A stretch of 64,000 nucleotides of DNA from Francisella endosymbiont of Ornithodoros moubata (GCA_002095075.2 LVCE01000004.1:62001-126000); one strand, 5' to 3'. Positions 1-9,372 are shown, numbered from the stretch's first letter. The notes: generated from the sequence alone by a model not told the origin. Program-made: numbers and translations.

Positions 1-826
1 CGATATGGTGAGAAAACTTAAATGGTGCTGCTCCAGTTCCCCCAGCAGCTCCATCTATCGTTATAAAATCAGGTTTTATTTCTGTCTCAAGCATTGCTTT
101 ACAGATGGACAAAAACTCGACATGACTACCAATACATAGCTTAAAGCCAATTGGTTTTCCATTAGAAAGATCTTTTAGCCGTTTAATGAAATGGTAAAAT
201 TCTAATAGCGTCGAAAAAGCACTATGAGTAGGCAGTGATAGTATATCTTTATCCATTCCAACACCTCTAATTTCGGCAATTTCTGGAGTTATCTTAGCTG
301 CTGGTAAAATCCCACCATTAGATGGTTTAGCTCCTTGAGATAACTTAATTTCTATCATCTTAACACTATCTAAATTTGCTTTTTCAGCAAATTTCTCCGC
401 TAAGAACATATCTTTAGTTCGACAACCAAAATAGCCTGTACACCAATTGAAATACAAGATCGTCACCTTGTAAATTATACTTAGTCAAGTCACCCTTAAC
501 CCGTACATTTATAAAAACCACCAAGATTAGCACCTTTATTCAAATCCATAATAGCATTGCAGATAATGCACCAAAACTCATTGCTGATATGTTCAGATGC
601 GATGCCATATAAGGTTGTTTACAATCAGAACCACCAAATTTAACTCGTGTCTCAATCTCATTAAGTTACTTAGGCATGAGCGAATGTGTTACCCATTCAT
701 AATCAACTCTACCAATATCTTTCTCAGTAACAAATGCAACAATATTATTAATACCCTTAGCACGACGATAAATTGTTGAACGCAACTCCCTCTACCAAAA
801 GGTTTTTCATCTAAACCATTATATCC
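1..826 (-). pseudogene. FMN-binding glutamate synthase family protein, broken and truncated
   Basis: The minus strand carries the conserved FMN/glutamate-synthase core. From about 485 to 1 it is open and reads KLSQGAKPSNGGILPAAKI, then PIGFKLCIGSHVEF and PDFITIDGAAGGTGAAPFKF, all typical of GltB-like FMN barrels. Upstream (about 826-485) the same family continues in other frames: KPFGRGS, then LRSTIYRRAKGINN, then YEWVTHSLMPK followed by a stop, then HLNISAMSFGALSA and KGDLTKYNLQGDDL. There are therefore several frameshifts and at least one nonsense codon (near 665). Free-standing members of this family are membrane-associated or soluble oxidoreductases of uncertain substrate. The C-terminal part runs off the left edge of the window. 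The 5' end is joined directly to the tail of an integrase remnant, which implies a deletion or insertion junction near 826. Family assignment is solid; function in this strain is presumably lost. Confidence 0.8.
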
Positions 827-1824
827 TCCTAGTGTATTTTGTAACCCTTGGCTCAAAGCATTTAAAGTTATAGGCTGTTTACCATCTATACTAAATATAT
901 AACCATCACCTTTGTAAAACTTTTCTTTCAATTCCATTAGAATTTTATTAAGCTTGGTTACTTAATGGCTGTACAAAATCAGAGTCTTTTCTCTTATCAT
1001 GTTGTGAGCCTTTCATTTTAACAGCCGGTATGACTAAATATTTACCATGTTCATCATCTCTAATTTCTTTCCACTCAAGATTTAATACGATACTTTGCCT
1101 AAAGGCTAAAAAAGTAACATTTGTAAAGCTCTTTTTGTAATAATATCTCCAGGGTAACTGTCAAAATCATTAAGCATTTGACTAAACCATGCCTTTTGTT
1201 TTAAAGGGCCTATATAAGTGTAATTACCCCTCTTTCTCTAGATAATACTCCACTAATATCTAGCTATATTATGCTCAAAAAATCCTCTAGCTACCGCATA
1301 CTGATAAATATTAGAAAATAAATCTTTCTTTTTTCTTTGAGCTTATGGAACATTTCCAAATTTCTCAATAAATTTTGCAATCTTATATGTTTTGATAGTA
1401 TCAATATATCTACTACCAAATACTGGCTTCGTATCTTTATTTAATATTCTTAACTTTCTTTTCTTACTATCATATCCAATATCTAACTTATCTATAGCTT
1501 TTATTGCTATATTCATAAACAGACGCTCATCTTTAGTTTTAGTAAGCTCTCTATGTATTCTAGGGTCTTCATTATTAGCTAGTAAACTATTATATTTAAA
1601 AGCTTTCTCTCTAGCTTATTTTAGAGATATATCGGGTTTTAGAGATATATCGGGATAAACCCCTAATCCATGGTATAGCGTCTTTTATTCAATTTATACT
1701 GATATACCCATGATTTAGTATTTGAAGGTGTTACTTTAAAATAGAGCCTATTACCATCTCCCTGACTTGGACCATCTTTAAAAGTAAGCTTGTTGATTTT
1801 TATATCTGTTAACTTTCCAGCCAT
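826..1824 (-). pseudogene. P4-type tyrosine recombinase (integrase), degraded
   Basis: Reading the minus strand from an ATG at 1824 gives MAGKLTDIKINKLTFKDG followed by an arm-DNA-binding domain typical of P4/IntS integrases (GNRLYFKVTPSNTKSWVYQY). Later pieces match the catalytic domain: LLFLAFRQSIVLNLEWKEI, HGKYLVIPAVKMKGSQHDKR and the tail ILMELKEKFYKGDGYIFSI followed by KQPITLNALSQGL. The pieces lie in different frames with stops, so the gene is dead. The part after the NALSQGL helix, which would hold the catalytic HxxR and Tyr, is missing and replaced by the glutamate-synthase remnant. The start lies about 160 bases beyond the 3' end of tRNA-Leu(UAA) in the same orientation, the classic position for an integrase that used that tRNA as attachment site. 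I infer a remnant of a genomic island whose cargo has been largely deleted. Confidence 0.78.
1619..1654. repeat. 18-bp perfect tandem duplication inside integrase remnant
   Basis: The unit ttttagagatatatcggg occurs twice back to back (1619-1636 and 1637-1654). It lies inside the integrase pseudogene and adds six codons, so it looks like a simple replication-slippage duplication. Confidence 0.9.
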
Positions 1825-1986
1825 AATCTAAAAAGACTTATGATTGTTATTAACAGTATATCTCAATATGTACTTTTTTGTAGGTTTAGATGATATTTTA
1901 TGATACGAGATAGCACAATAAACCTTTTGAAAGTATCGTTTTTATTAGGCTTGTAATACGTGATGATATTTATTGAAACCATAAGA

Positions 1987-2075
1987 TGGTGCCCGGGGCC
2001 GGACTCGAACCGGCACGGAGGTTAAGCTCCGAGGGATTTTAAGTCCCTTGTGTCTACCAATTTCACCACCCAGGC
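1987..2075 (-). tRNA. tRNA-Leu (anticodon UAA)
   Basis: The minus strand folds as an 89-nt class II tRNA with encoded CCA. The acceptor arms GCCTGGG and CCCGGGC pair with one G-U, the anticodon loop is ACTTAAAA with anticodon TAA, there is a variable arm, and the T arm is GGTTCGAGTCC. It is the last of three tRNAs transcribed leftward and lies just upstream of the integrase remnant, so it is the probable attachment site. Confidence 0.95.
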
Positions 2076-2080
2076 TAGTC

Positions 2081-2154
2081 TGGAGGCTGAGGCCGGACTC
2101 GAACCGGCGTCCAAGGCTTTGCAGGCCTCTGCATAACCACTTTGCTACCCAGCC
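2081..2154 (-). tRNA. tRNA-Cys (anticodon GCA)
   Basis: A 74-nt cloverleaf on the minus strand. Acceptor GGCTGGG pairs with CTCAGCC, anticodon stem/loop is AGGCCTGCAAAGCCT (anticodon GCA), T arm is CGGTTCGAGTCCG, and CCA is encoded. It lies 5 bases from tRNA-Leu and 15 from tRNA-Gly, consistent with one polycistronic tRNA transcript. Confidence 0.95.
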
Positions 2155-2169
2155 ACACATGAAAGAGTA

Positions 2170-2244
2170 TGGAGCGGGAAACGAGGCTCGAACTCGCGAC
2201 CCCAACCTTGGCAAGGTTGTGCTCTACCGCTGAGCTATTCCCGC
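2170..2244 (-). tRNA. tRNA-Gly (anticodon GCC)
   Basis: A 75-nt cloverleaf on the minus strand starting GCGGGAATAGCTCAGC and ending with encoded CCA. The anticodon stem/loop is CAACCTTGCCAAGGTTG, so the anticodon is GCC. It is the first gene of the Gly-Cys-Leu cluster. Confidence 0.95.
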
Positions 2245-2358
2245 GTTATAGAGTCATATATTACCTTATTTTGAGTAGTTGTCAATAGTGATATCGCTTT
2301 AAATTAATAAGATTATTATTTTTCAAATATTTAATATTATTTATATAATTATTTTTAA

Positions 2359-3990
2359 CTAATTATTAACATCAAAATTGATTTTGAATATATTTTGAAT
2401 ATTGTTTATAAGCTCAACATTAGGGGTACTACTAAAATCAACATTGCCATTATTATTGACTGGCTTGTACTTTTTGAGTGTTTTAGCATCAGTAACTAAC
2501 ATATTCAACAAAGCAGTTTCATTAACTGGCTTATTTGCTTTAGCATGAATAGCTATATTTTTTGGATTTTGTAAAAATATTGCAAAAGCTGATAATGTCT
2601 GTTGTAAGAATTTGTCTTGCTGTTGTACTACAAAAAGTTGTAATAAAGCGCCATAAGATCCTAAGATTTGCTGTGGTGTTGTATTTGGATCCTTATTTAT
2701 ATAACGAGCTACTTTTTCAAGCAATCCATAGTTAACAAATTTAATATCGACATTATTTAAACATAACTGATTAGTACAATCATAAAGATTAGTTTGATTT
2801 TGTGTATTTGTGCCGATATACGGTAGTAAATTTAGCTTGCCATTTACTACTGCATTAGTGCTTGCACTTAAGCTAGCTAAGCCATCTGCTTTGATATAAA
2901 AGTTAGTATTATAGCTAGTGCCCTCAAACTGATGCTGTGAAACTATTGTAAAATTAATATTGTTTTTATCTAAAGCTGAAAATACTTCGATTATAGGTGA
3001 ACCTTTAGGGAAAAAGTTTTTTTCAAGATTAAGCTCAATCATAGAGCTAGAAGTATTTGACTGTATGTAAGCATTATCTAAAGCATTACTAAAGCCAGTA
3101 ACGATATCATTGATTGTTGTATTAGCTAAATTAACTCCATTAATAACAATATTATACTTAGTATAGTTTTGAGAACCTAATTTACCATCAACTTTTAACA
3201 TCAACTGACCAGGATTTTTACCCAGCTTAGCATTAATATCTAAAATAGGCGTTTGCTTGTAATTTTTACCAAGATATTTATTAGTGATATCTTTTAGAAC
3301 TTCTAAGAAATTAGCATCAAACTCAACGGCTTTGATCTTAGCATCCATAGATTCACTAAGTAGAGTTGCTAGAAAGTCTGCGTTAACATTAGTGTTAGGC
3401 AAGTCGATATCTTTTAATTTAGCAGCTGCTTTTAGCAGTGGTTTATTATTTATCTTAGAGTCAAGACTATAGTTAATTGTACTATTGTTATAATTATAAT
3501 TAATTTCTAAATTATAGATAGCTTGCCCTAAACTGGTCATAGCAATACTAAATAATCCCTGATTTTCAGCCAACTGTTTAGGATCTATTTCTGCACTGAC
3601 TAGATTACTGTTAGCCACCGCAGCTGCTAAATTAGCTATACTCAAACCTTCTACTTTGGTAGTGAAATTATTTTTGATTGCTTGATTAGCATATAAACCT
3701 TTGAAAATAATTTTATTTATAGTTAGATTTGGATTTTTTGAGTCGCTGCTCATTATTAGAATATCTGATGCTACAACACTACCCTTATCATCTTGATTAA
3801 TTTCACCTATAGTTATCTGTGTTTGATATGGGAATAGAGAATCAAGGTTACTTTTGAGAATACTTTTAATATTATCCTGCTGTTGGCTACTTAACTGCTG
3901 AGTATTAGTAGTTGGTGCAGCATATAAATTGACTGTAGCAAGTGTAGCAGTACATATCGATGTTAATAAGAATATCTTTTGTAAACGCAT
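2359..3990 (-). CDS. Exported DUF945-family (YdgA-like) protein
   Basis: 543 residues with a clear signal peptide (residues 1 to about 25, MRLQKIFLLTSICTATL ending ...NLYAAP), so it is expected in the periplasm or envelope. The rest is a long beta-rich, Asn/Ser-rich sequence without enzyme motifs. It has the repeated lipid-transfer-like layout (alternating strands, an LDSLFPYQTQI segment near the N-terminus) that I associate with DUF945/YdgA proteins. Those are known only as envelope-associated proteins of unclear role. It reads the same way as the small FeoA-like gene 17 bases upstream, so the two may be cotranscribed. The assignment rests on overall pattern, not on a diagnostic motif. The reading frame is intact. 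Confidence 0.6.
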   Translation of the reverse strand: MRLQKIFLLTSICTATLATVNLYAAPTTNTQQLSSQQQDNIKSILKSNLDSLFPYQTQITIGEINQDDKGSVVASDILIMSSDSKNPNLTINKIIFKGLYANQAIKNNFTTKVEGLSIANLAAAVANSNLVSAEIDPKQLAENQGLFSIAMTSLGQAIYNLEINYNYNNSTINYSLDSKINNKPLLKAAAKLKDIDLPNTNVNADFLATLLSESMDAKIKAVEFDANFLEVLKDITNKYLGKNYKQTPILDINAKLGKNPGQLMLKVDGKLGSQNYTKYNIVINGVNLANTTINDIVTGFSNALDNAYIQSNTSSSMIELNLEKNFFPKGSPIIEVFSALDKNNINFTIVSQHQFEGTSYNTNFYIKADGLASLSASTNAVVNGKLNLLPYIGTNTQNQTNLYDCTNQLCLNNVDIKFVNYGLLEKVARYINKDPNTTPQQILGSYGALLQLFVVQQQDKFLQQTLSAFAIFLQNPKNIAIHAKANKPVNETALLNMLVTDAKTLKKYKPVNNNGNVDFSSTPNVELINNIQNIFKINFDVNN

Positions 3991-4007
3991 CTTATAGCCT
4001 CTTTTTG

Positions 4008-4232
4008 TTAATTTATTTTTTCTAATTTTAAAAACTCTAAATCTTTTTTACGCAATGAAAATGAGCCACAATTAGTTTCAAAAGCTATTGGTCCACCTAA
4101 GATCGATTTGTTTGTTACAGTCATTTGCTGGTCTTCAATCACGCCCATTGCGATTATCTTATCTTTGAATGCAGTCGGACAATTTGTATGAAAGCCTCTA
4201 ACAATAAATTTATCATTTTTGTTATAAGTCAT
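4008..4232 (-). CDS. feoA: FeoA-domain small protein (ferrous iron transport A-like)
   Basis: 74 residues forming a single SH3-like FeoA domain. Near residues 16-34 are the helix FKDKIIAMGVIEDQQ and strand TVTNKS. GGPIAFETNCGSFSLRK near 46-62 matches the FeoA pattern of a Gly-Pro turn followed by a strand and an arginine-bearing end. FeoA proteins assist the FeoB Fe(II) permease at the inner membrane. No feoB is next to it, so this is a stand-alone copy. It diverges from the plus-strand SPOR gene, with the shared intergenic space (about 4233-4343) holding both promoters. Family confidence is good, the exact role less so. Confidence 0.7.
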   Translation of the reverse strand: MTYNKNDKFIVRGFHTNCPTAFKDKIIAMGVIEDQQMTVTNKSILGGPIAFETNCGSFSLRKKDLEFLKLEKIN

Positions 4233-4343
4233 AATAAAACCCTATATATTTACATAACTATTAATTATAATCTTTTCTATTATAACATTAACATTATTAA
4301 ACGCTTGCCAAGTTTAATAAATTTATTCAAAAAAATAACACTT

Positions 4344-5042
4344 ATGAAAGATCTATCAAGACTTGATATTCCCAAAAAAATAGCTAAAGACAACTCACAA
4401 GAGCCTCAACAACCCAAAAATACTAAGAAAAAAAAGATTTTAATAGCCTTAGTTGTATGTCTTTTAATTTTAGCTGTAGCATCTAAACTTATAAATAAGC
4501 ATTTAAAGAAGATAAAAGCTGAACAAGAAAAAGCCAAAATAGAACTACAAGCAGAAAAAAATCAAATATCAAAAACACTAGATAATAAACAAAGTTCAAA
4601 AGCAACTAATGATCAATCAGCTGATTTGACTGCTAAAGAAAATGGTTCAAATGATAAAATGGTGTTTACATTTTATAACAATCTCAAACATGATAGTGTT
4701 GAGGTAGATGTAGTACCAGAAACGCAAAGAGCACAATATAAATACACTTATATCTATCAAATTGCCTCTTTCAGAAATATGGATGAAACCACTTGGTATG
4801 TCAAAAAAATGAAAGAAGATGGTCTTAACCCTCAATTTGAACGCGTAGGCAACTGGATTAGAATGTACATAGGTCCTTATGACAGTAAACGTGCGATGGC
4901 TCCGGATATCATCAAGCTACAAAGAATTGGCCTAAATGGTGGTTTCCCTCGTGAGATTAGTCGCACCAAAATAGAGTCTAAAGATAATAATAAAGATTCT
5001 AACTCTAAAACTTCTGATAAAGATTCAACTAACAATAATTAA
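4344..5042 (+). CDS. SPOR-domain membrane protein (FtsN/DedD-like)
   Basis: The open frame extends upstream to 4125, but that part overlaps the FeoA-like gene. The sensible start is ATG 4344 (MKDLSRLDIPKKIAK), giving 232 residues. A basic stretch (NTKKKK) precedes one transmembrane helix at about 35-53 (ILIALVVCLLILAVA), then a charged coiled-coil-like linker rich in Lys/Gln. A SPOR domain follows at about 137-213 (YIYQIASFRNMDETTWYVKK, then FERVGNWIRMYIGPYDSKR), and the tail is Asn/Asp/Ser-rich. SPOR domains bind denuded glycan strands of septal peptidoglycan, so a cell-division or cell-wall role at the inner membrane is expected. The gene appears monocistronic. Confidence 0.85.
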   Translation: MKDLSRLDIPKKIAKDNSQEPQQPKNTKKKKILIALVVCLLILAVASKLINKHLKKIKAEQEKAKIELQAEKNQISKTLDNKQSSKATNDQSADLTAKENGSNDKMVFTFYNNLKHDSVEVDVVPETQRAQYKYTYIYQIASFRNMDETTWYVKKMKEDGLNPQFERVGNWIRMYIGPYDSKRAMAPDIIKLQRIGLNGGFPREISRTKIESKDNNKDSNSKTSDKDSTNNN

Positions 5043-5231
5043 AAAAATTAATATATAAAGTCTAATTTAGACATTTAAATACTTTAACTTAATGAGTCGG
5101 TACTAGTTAAACAAAAATATAAATCATTTAATTAAAAGAAAATTGTTGATTTAATAAATAAAAACTTTATAGAAAAAGTTGGCTGAGTTTGCCGAAGTAT
5201 TCAATGCTCTTATACAATCAAATCAACAGTC

Positions 5232-5990
5232 TTAAAAATTATTTTTTAATTCTCTTAATTTAACAAACATCTCTCTACCTAAACTATAATCAGGTAAGAC
5301 TTTCAAAAGCGTCTTATCTGTCATTGCCCTGATAAAAATATTTAATTTGGCCTCTTCAGCTAAATTAACCACTGGTTTATACTCAGCAGCTAACTCAGCA
5401 ACTTGATTTCTGTAATAATTAAAATAACAATCATCAGCAAGGATACTTAATGCAAAATCAAGATTATCAACCCAGTAATCATGAGCAGGATATGGCTTAA
5501 TATCACCATCTAGCTTAGCAATTTTGACTAACGAGTCATATAATTGATTTACATCAGCTGATTCAGCTTGGATACCACCGACTCCAGCATTAAATAATGT
5601 ATCACCACAGAAAAGCGCACGCTCTTGCTCAAATAAAAAACATACATGATCATCTATATGGCCAGGCGTATAGATAATCCTAAAGCTAGTAAAACCAAGA
5701 TTTATAAAACTTCCATCTTTGGCATAAATATCTGGCTTAAATAAATCATTTTCAGTATATGCATAGACTTTGGCATTTGGATATAACGCCAATAATTTTT
5801 TAACTCCAGCAATATGATCACCATGTTTGTGTGTAATCAATATAGCCTCAAGCTGTAATTTATTCTGTGCAATAAATTCGACAAAGATATCAGATTTTAA
5901 AGGATCTACAACAATAACATGACTCTTATTATATAAGAGATACTGATAGTTTCTTAAGCTATTATTTAAAAACCATCTTTTAATTTGCAT
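5232..5990 (-). CDS. gloB: Hydroxyacylglutathione hydrolase (glyoxalase II)
   Basis: 252 residues of the metallo-beta-lactamase fold. The first metal motif THKHGDH lies at residues 53-59, the TPGH motif near 109-112, FCGDTLF near 126-132, and PAHDYW supplies the late histidine. The C-terminal all-alpha domain ([20 protein letters not shown] onward) is the substrate-binding HAGH-C region. Length matches bacterial GloB. It hydrolyses S-lactoylglutathione to lactate and glutathione in the cytoplasm, completing methylglyoxal detoxification. The gene follows hemY by about 50 bases on the same strand and may be read from the same transcript. All ligand residues are present. Confidence 0.93.
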   Translation of the reverse strand: MQIKRWFLNNSLRNYQYLLYNKSHVIVVDPLKSDIFVEFIAQNKLQLEAILITHKHGDHIAGVKKLLALYPNAKVYAYTENDLFKPDIYAKDGSFINLGFTSFRIIYTPGHIDDHVCFLFEQERALFCGDTLFNAGVGGIQAESADVNQLYDSLVKIAKLDGDIKPYPAHDYWVDNLDFALSILADDCYFNYYRNQVAELAAEYKPVVNLAEEAKLNIFIRAMTDKTLLKVLPDYSLGREMFVKLRELKNNF

Positions 5991-6041
5991 ACTGATAACC
6001 TAGTTAATTATTGTCATAAACTAATCTTGCTACTGATAAGT

Positions 6042-7166
6042 CTAAGCCACTACTTCACCATTTTTTATAAAAAACTTACATAACATATGAGAATATTTTT
6101 CTAATTCTGCAGTAGATAAGAAGTCCTTAAGATATCTCTCAATATAATCATAAATCATCTTAAAACAGTAATTATCAGATTTAAGTATCGCAAAATCTAA
6201 CAAAGTAAGAATACTGTTATAATCATGATTTGCTCTATCAAGTACCTTATCACAAAGTCTACTAATTGGCATATTAAAGGCATTGATATAAAGCTTAAGC
6301 ATTTCAGCAGATATATTTAAACTTGCTAATTGTTTCTTTGCAAACTTCTCTGCACTAACCATTTCACCGAATTTAATCAGTTGTTCTAAATACACTCTAC
6401 TTAGAGCCTTGGTCGTATCAGATTTATTATAAATATCTGCTAGCTTATTAACATCCTTTGCTGCTGTTAAAGCTAAGATTATAAGTTTTTCCTCAAGATC
6501 CTCTTTTAGGTAGGCATCATACTTTTCTAGAATCTTCAACGCAAAAGCATCATCACCATCTGCTAAGGCAATATTACCAGCAAGATTGACAATATTAGGC
6601 ATAAATCTTGGGTCATTTTTTTCTAGCATTACAGCTATTTTTGTTTGGGCTTCACTAAATTTCTGCACTAGATAAAGCTTGAATAATTCTAAAAACTTAT
6701 ATGTAAAGGTTTTGGAATCAATGTGCTTAAGAGCTTTTTCTAATTCTTTAATGTCTTGAGTAGCTCCAACTACATTTAGCTTCCTAAAGAGAACATAGTC
6801 TTTTAAGTGTTTAGGAGTCAATCTCAAGATATGACCAATACTAAACTTTTTAACCAGCCTATTGTTTTCTAGAGCCATATCCGCAACAAGATCAGCAAAC
6901 TTCTCTTGCTTATCTACACTAAATAATCCTATAATCCAGCTAAATAACAAATATGGAAACTTAAAAGCTGATCTAACGATTCTAACACCAAGGATTAATA
7001 TAAACAGTACTATAAAAGCTATAAATACAAACGCAACTAGATTTATTTTGATAGTTTTATCTGCTAGAACCAACATGATATAACCATGATACTTAGCCGC
7101 CCATATTCCAACTAAAGTAGCTAAAGCAACAGCTATTACAAGTTTAAAAACTTTTATCATTTTCAC
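6042..7166 (-). CDS. hemY: HemY-like inner-membrane TPR protein
   Basis: 374 residues. Two N-terminal transmembrane helices lie at about 7-25 and 42-65 (VAFVFIAFIVLFILILGV). The cytosolic-side region is alpha-helical and TPR-like, matching the HemY_N layout. In gammaproteobacteria HemY is encoded after hemD and hemX and has been linked to porphyrin metabolism. It should not be confused with protoporphyrinogen oxidase. Its start overlaps the end of hemX by 23 bases, so translation is probably coupled. This is the last gene of the overlapping sufE-hemD-hemX-hemY group. The frame is intact. Confidence 0.82.
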   Translation of the reverse strand: MKMIKVFKLVIAVALATLVGIWAAKYHGYIMLVLADKTIKINLVAFVFIAFIVLFILILGVRIVRSAFKFPYLLFSWIIGLFSVDKQEKFADLVADMALENNRLVKKFSIGHILRLTPKHLKDYVLFRKLNVVGATQDIKELEKALKHIDSKTFTYKFLELFKLYLVQKFSEAQTKIAVMLEKNDPRFMPNIVNLAGNIALADGDDAFALKILEKYDAYLKEDLEEKLIILALTAAKDVNKLADIYNKSDTTKALSRVYLEQLIKFGEMVSAEKFAKKQLASLNISAEMLKLYINAFNMPISRLCDKVLDRANHDYNSILTLLDFAILKSDNYCFKMIYDYIERYLKDFLSTAELEKYSHMLCKFFIKNGEVVA

Positions 7167-8238
7167 TTCCTTCTGCGCTTATATTAGTTTTATTTAAATT
7201 TGACTGTTGAGCTAGAAGTTGATTTTGTTGCTTTGATAACTGATTAATAAGCTTATCAATACTAGTATTAAAGCTGTCAAGATTTTGAGCCTTAATACTT
7301 TGTATATTATTTTCAAGTTTTTTAGCATTATCATTTTGGACAAAATATTTTTTAACAATATAAACAAGATTATTTTTAGCCTTATCTATAGCATCTTGAT
7401 TGTTAATATAAATAGCACTTTGTAGTGAAACCAAAGATCTATATAAACTATCAGCAACAAACTCTTTAGCCTGTGTAGTTGCCACTAGATTTTGATTTTT
7501 TGGTATATCTTGAATCTCAATAATAGCGCTTAAAAGCTTGATATATTTATTTTGTGAATCTTGTGACTTAATTGTAGTGGAGATATTTTCTGGCGTTAAA
7601 TACTCAAGTTTAGTAAACTGCTGCTCAATTGAGATAAATTCTTTGATAGTATTATCTCTTGATGAGTATTGCTCTAAAGCACTATTTATATTCTGACGCT
7701 CACTGACACTTACAGTTGCCACCCTGCTAGCTTGTATTTTATCAAAGGCGCTATCTACTAACTCAGATGCTTTTTGAGAATCTCCATCAAAAATCATCAC
7801 ATCTTTAGCTAAAATTAAATAATTTATAGCTGCTTGAATATTTATCACACTCATTTGCATATACAAATCTTTTACAGGAATAGCCATTTGATTATTAATA
7901 GTTATGAGTTGTGATTGAAGAACCTTAACACTCTGTGTCAGGGCATCATTTTGTGCACTTAAATCATCAGAGATATTCTTTTGCTGGTCTTGAGTTGATT
8001 TGATTGCTTTAATCTGCTTATCAAGAGCTATATATGCCTGAATATTAGCATTAGAATTTTTAGCCTGAGATATCGAGTTAATAAGCGCATAGCTAGACAG
8101 ACCTAACGCCGCTATAGATATTACTAGAGTAATCTTAGCAAATGCCTCTATTGAAGATTTATTATTTGCTACTGTTGTTTTTTGAGCTGATTTATCTTGA
8201 GTGCTATTTTTTTGCTGGTTGTTTTTTTCTACTGACAT
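7144..8238 (-). CDS. hemX: HemX-like membrane protein
   Basis: 364 residues. A Lys/Gln/Asn-rich cytosolic N-terminus is followed by one transmembrane helix at about 35-55 (ITLVISIAALGLSSYALI). A long coiled coil (DKQIKAIKSTQDQQKNISDD onward) leads into a helical HemX domain (MQMSVINIQAAINYLILAKD). E. coli HemX was once annotated as uroporphyrinogen-III methyltransferase but lacks the catalytic domain, and so does this protein. It overlaps hemD by 35 bases upstream and hemY by 23 bases downstream, indicating an operon. A scaffolding role in tetrapyrrole synthesis is inferred from context only. Confidence 0.8.
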   Translation of the reverse strand: MSVEKNNQQKNSTQDKSAQKTTVANNKSSIEAFAKITLVISIAALGLSSYALINSISQAKNSNANIQAYIALDKQIKAIKSTQDQQKNISDDLSAQNDALTQSVKVLQSQLITINNQMAIPVKDLYMQMSVINIQAAINYLILAKDVMIFDGDSQKASELVDSAFDKIQASRVATVSVSERQNINSALEQYSSRDNTIKEFISIEQQFTKLEYLTPENISTTIKSQDSQNKYIKLLSAIIEIQDIPKNQNLVATTQAKEFVADSLYRSLVSLQSAIYINNQDAIDKAKNNLVYIVKKYFVQNDNAKKLENNIQSIKAQNLDSFNTSIDKLINQLSKQQNQLLAQQSNLNKTNISAEGSENDKSF

Positions 8239-8953
8239 CTTTTGCCTCTGTAAATTCTAATATTCTTTGACAGATATAATTATTATCTAGTTTCTCAAGT
8301 TTTAAGGTGTTTTTAAAGCCTTGTTGATTAACAAATTTTAGCATCTTTGGGCTTGTTATGGTAATTGTTGCAGCCTTTGGAGTAGTTATTTTTTCAAAAA
8401 CTCTATTTAGTGATTTAAAAACATCAAGACTCGTAGCAATAATGATATCCGGCTGCTGATACAAAAAAACTTTATTATAAGCATCTATCAATTCATCAAG
8501 ATCTATAAAAACTCGCAAATATGTCTCAAATTTATGACAATCTGTCAACTTAGATAACTCTTCAAGCAAAAGATCATTACCAGAGACTCCTGAAATAATC
8601 GCAAACTTATCTGTTGAAATATCATTCTTTAATATAATATTCAAAAGCTCTTGTGAACCATACCTAACTGGATATATAACATCAAATCGATATTTTTTTA
8701 GCACAGCAGCCGTACTAGCACCAACACTATAGATTTTTTTGTTTTTAAACAAATCAGCAGGATATTGATCAAATAGACTTTCAACAGCATATTTACTAGT
8801 GAATATTAAACTGGTGTAGTCAACAATATTCTTAGTAATTTTTTGATAACAAATTTTAATAGTGGGTAAACTTACAGATAAAAGACCATTTAGGCAGAGT
8901 TGTTCTGTTAAACTAACAGCATCATCATGAGGTCGACAAACTAGTATTTTCAT
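8204..8953 (-). CDS. hemD: Uroporphyrinogen-III synthase
   Basis: 249 residues with the two-lobed HemD architecture. The N-terminal MKILVCRPHDDAVSLTEQL is the usual start of this family. The middle part has LIFTSKYAVESLF and YSVGASTAAVLKKY, and the second lobe IIIATSLDVFKSLNRVF with TITSPKMLKFVNQQGF. HemD closes the linear hydroxymethylbilane with inversion of ring D to make uroporphyrinogen III for heme. Sequence conservation in this family is low, so neighbours matter: it is followed by hemX and hemY as in other gammaproteobacteria. The start overlaps the sufE stop by 4 bases. hemC is not in the window. Confidence 0.88.
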   Translation of the reverse strand: MKILVCRPHDDAVSLTEQLCLNGLLSVSLPTIKICYQKITKNIVDYTSLIFTSKYAVESLFDQYPADLFKNKKIYSVGASTAAVLKKYRFDVIYPVRYGSQELLNIILKNDISTDKFAIISGVSGNDLLLEELSKLTDCHKFETYLRVFIDLDELIDAYNKVFLYQQPDIIIATSLDVFKSLNRVFEKITTPKAATITITSPKMLKFVNQQGFKNTLKLEKLDNNYICQRILEFTEAKDVSRKKQPAKK

Positions 8954-9372
8954 TTACTGATTTTTTTAGCTGTAGCATATATATAATCAAGCATCGATCT
9001 TAAGCCATTCGCACGCGTCGTACTTAAATTATTACCAAAACCTATTTGCTTGATAAAATCAGTATTTGAAGCTAATATTTCTGCAGGAGTAGCATTATTA
9101 TAAACTCTTAAAAGCATTCCAATTAAACCAGAGACTATCAAAGCATCACTTGTAGCTATGAAGTTTAGCTTACCTTGGTCTATATTACTATCAAACCAAA
9201 CCTGCGATTGGCAATCTTTGACTAAGTTTTCTTCGGTCTTTTTGTCCTCAGGGAATTCTGGTAGCTGCTTAGCTAATGAAATGACATAATCATATTTATC
9301 TTCCCAATCTTCAAAAGATGATAATTCTTCGACTAATTCTTGCTGATTTTGAACAACTTGATTTTCTATCAC
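8950..9372 (-). CDS. sufE: SufE-family cysteine desulfuration protein
   Basis: 140 residues with the complete SufE fold. The segment EDKYDYVISLAKQLPEFPED is the classic N-terminal helix region. The active cysteine sits in VKDCQSQVWF (family pattern GCQSxVW; the preceding Gly is Asp here). The ending FIKQIGFGNNLSTTRANGLR, then SMLDYIYATAKK, is the conserved C-terminal helix pair. SufE accepts sulfur from a cysteine desulfurase for Fe-S cluster assembly in the cytosol. Linkage to hemD by a 4-base overlap is unusual in my experience and may couple Fe-S and heme production. The gene opens the operon; about 235 bases upstream separate it from the divergent tRNA-Asn. Confidence 0.9.
   Translation of the reverse strand: MIENQVVQNQQELVEELSSFEDWEDKYDYVISLAKQLPEFPEDKKTEENLVKDCQSQVWFDSNIDQGKLNFIATSDALIVSGLIGMLLRVYNNATPAEILASNTDFIKQIGFGNNLSTTRANGLRSMLDYIYATAKKISK

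Noticed and set aside
689-937. 82-codon minus-strand open frame
   Set aside because: It spans the integrase tail and the start of the glutamate-synthase remnant and then runs out of frame; it is a junction artefact, not a gene.
4125-4343. N-terminal extension of the SPOR-domain protein
   Set aside because: It overlaps the FeoA-like gene antisense and has a Tyr/Ile/Asn-rich composition; ATG 4344 gives the usual charged N-terminus before the transmembrane helix.
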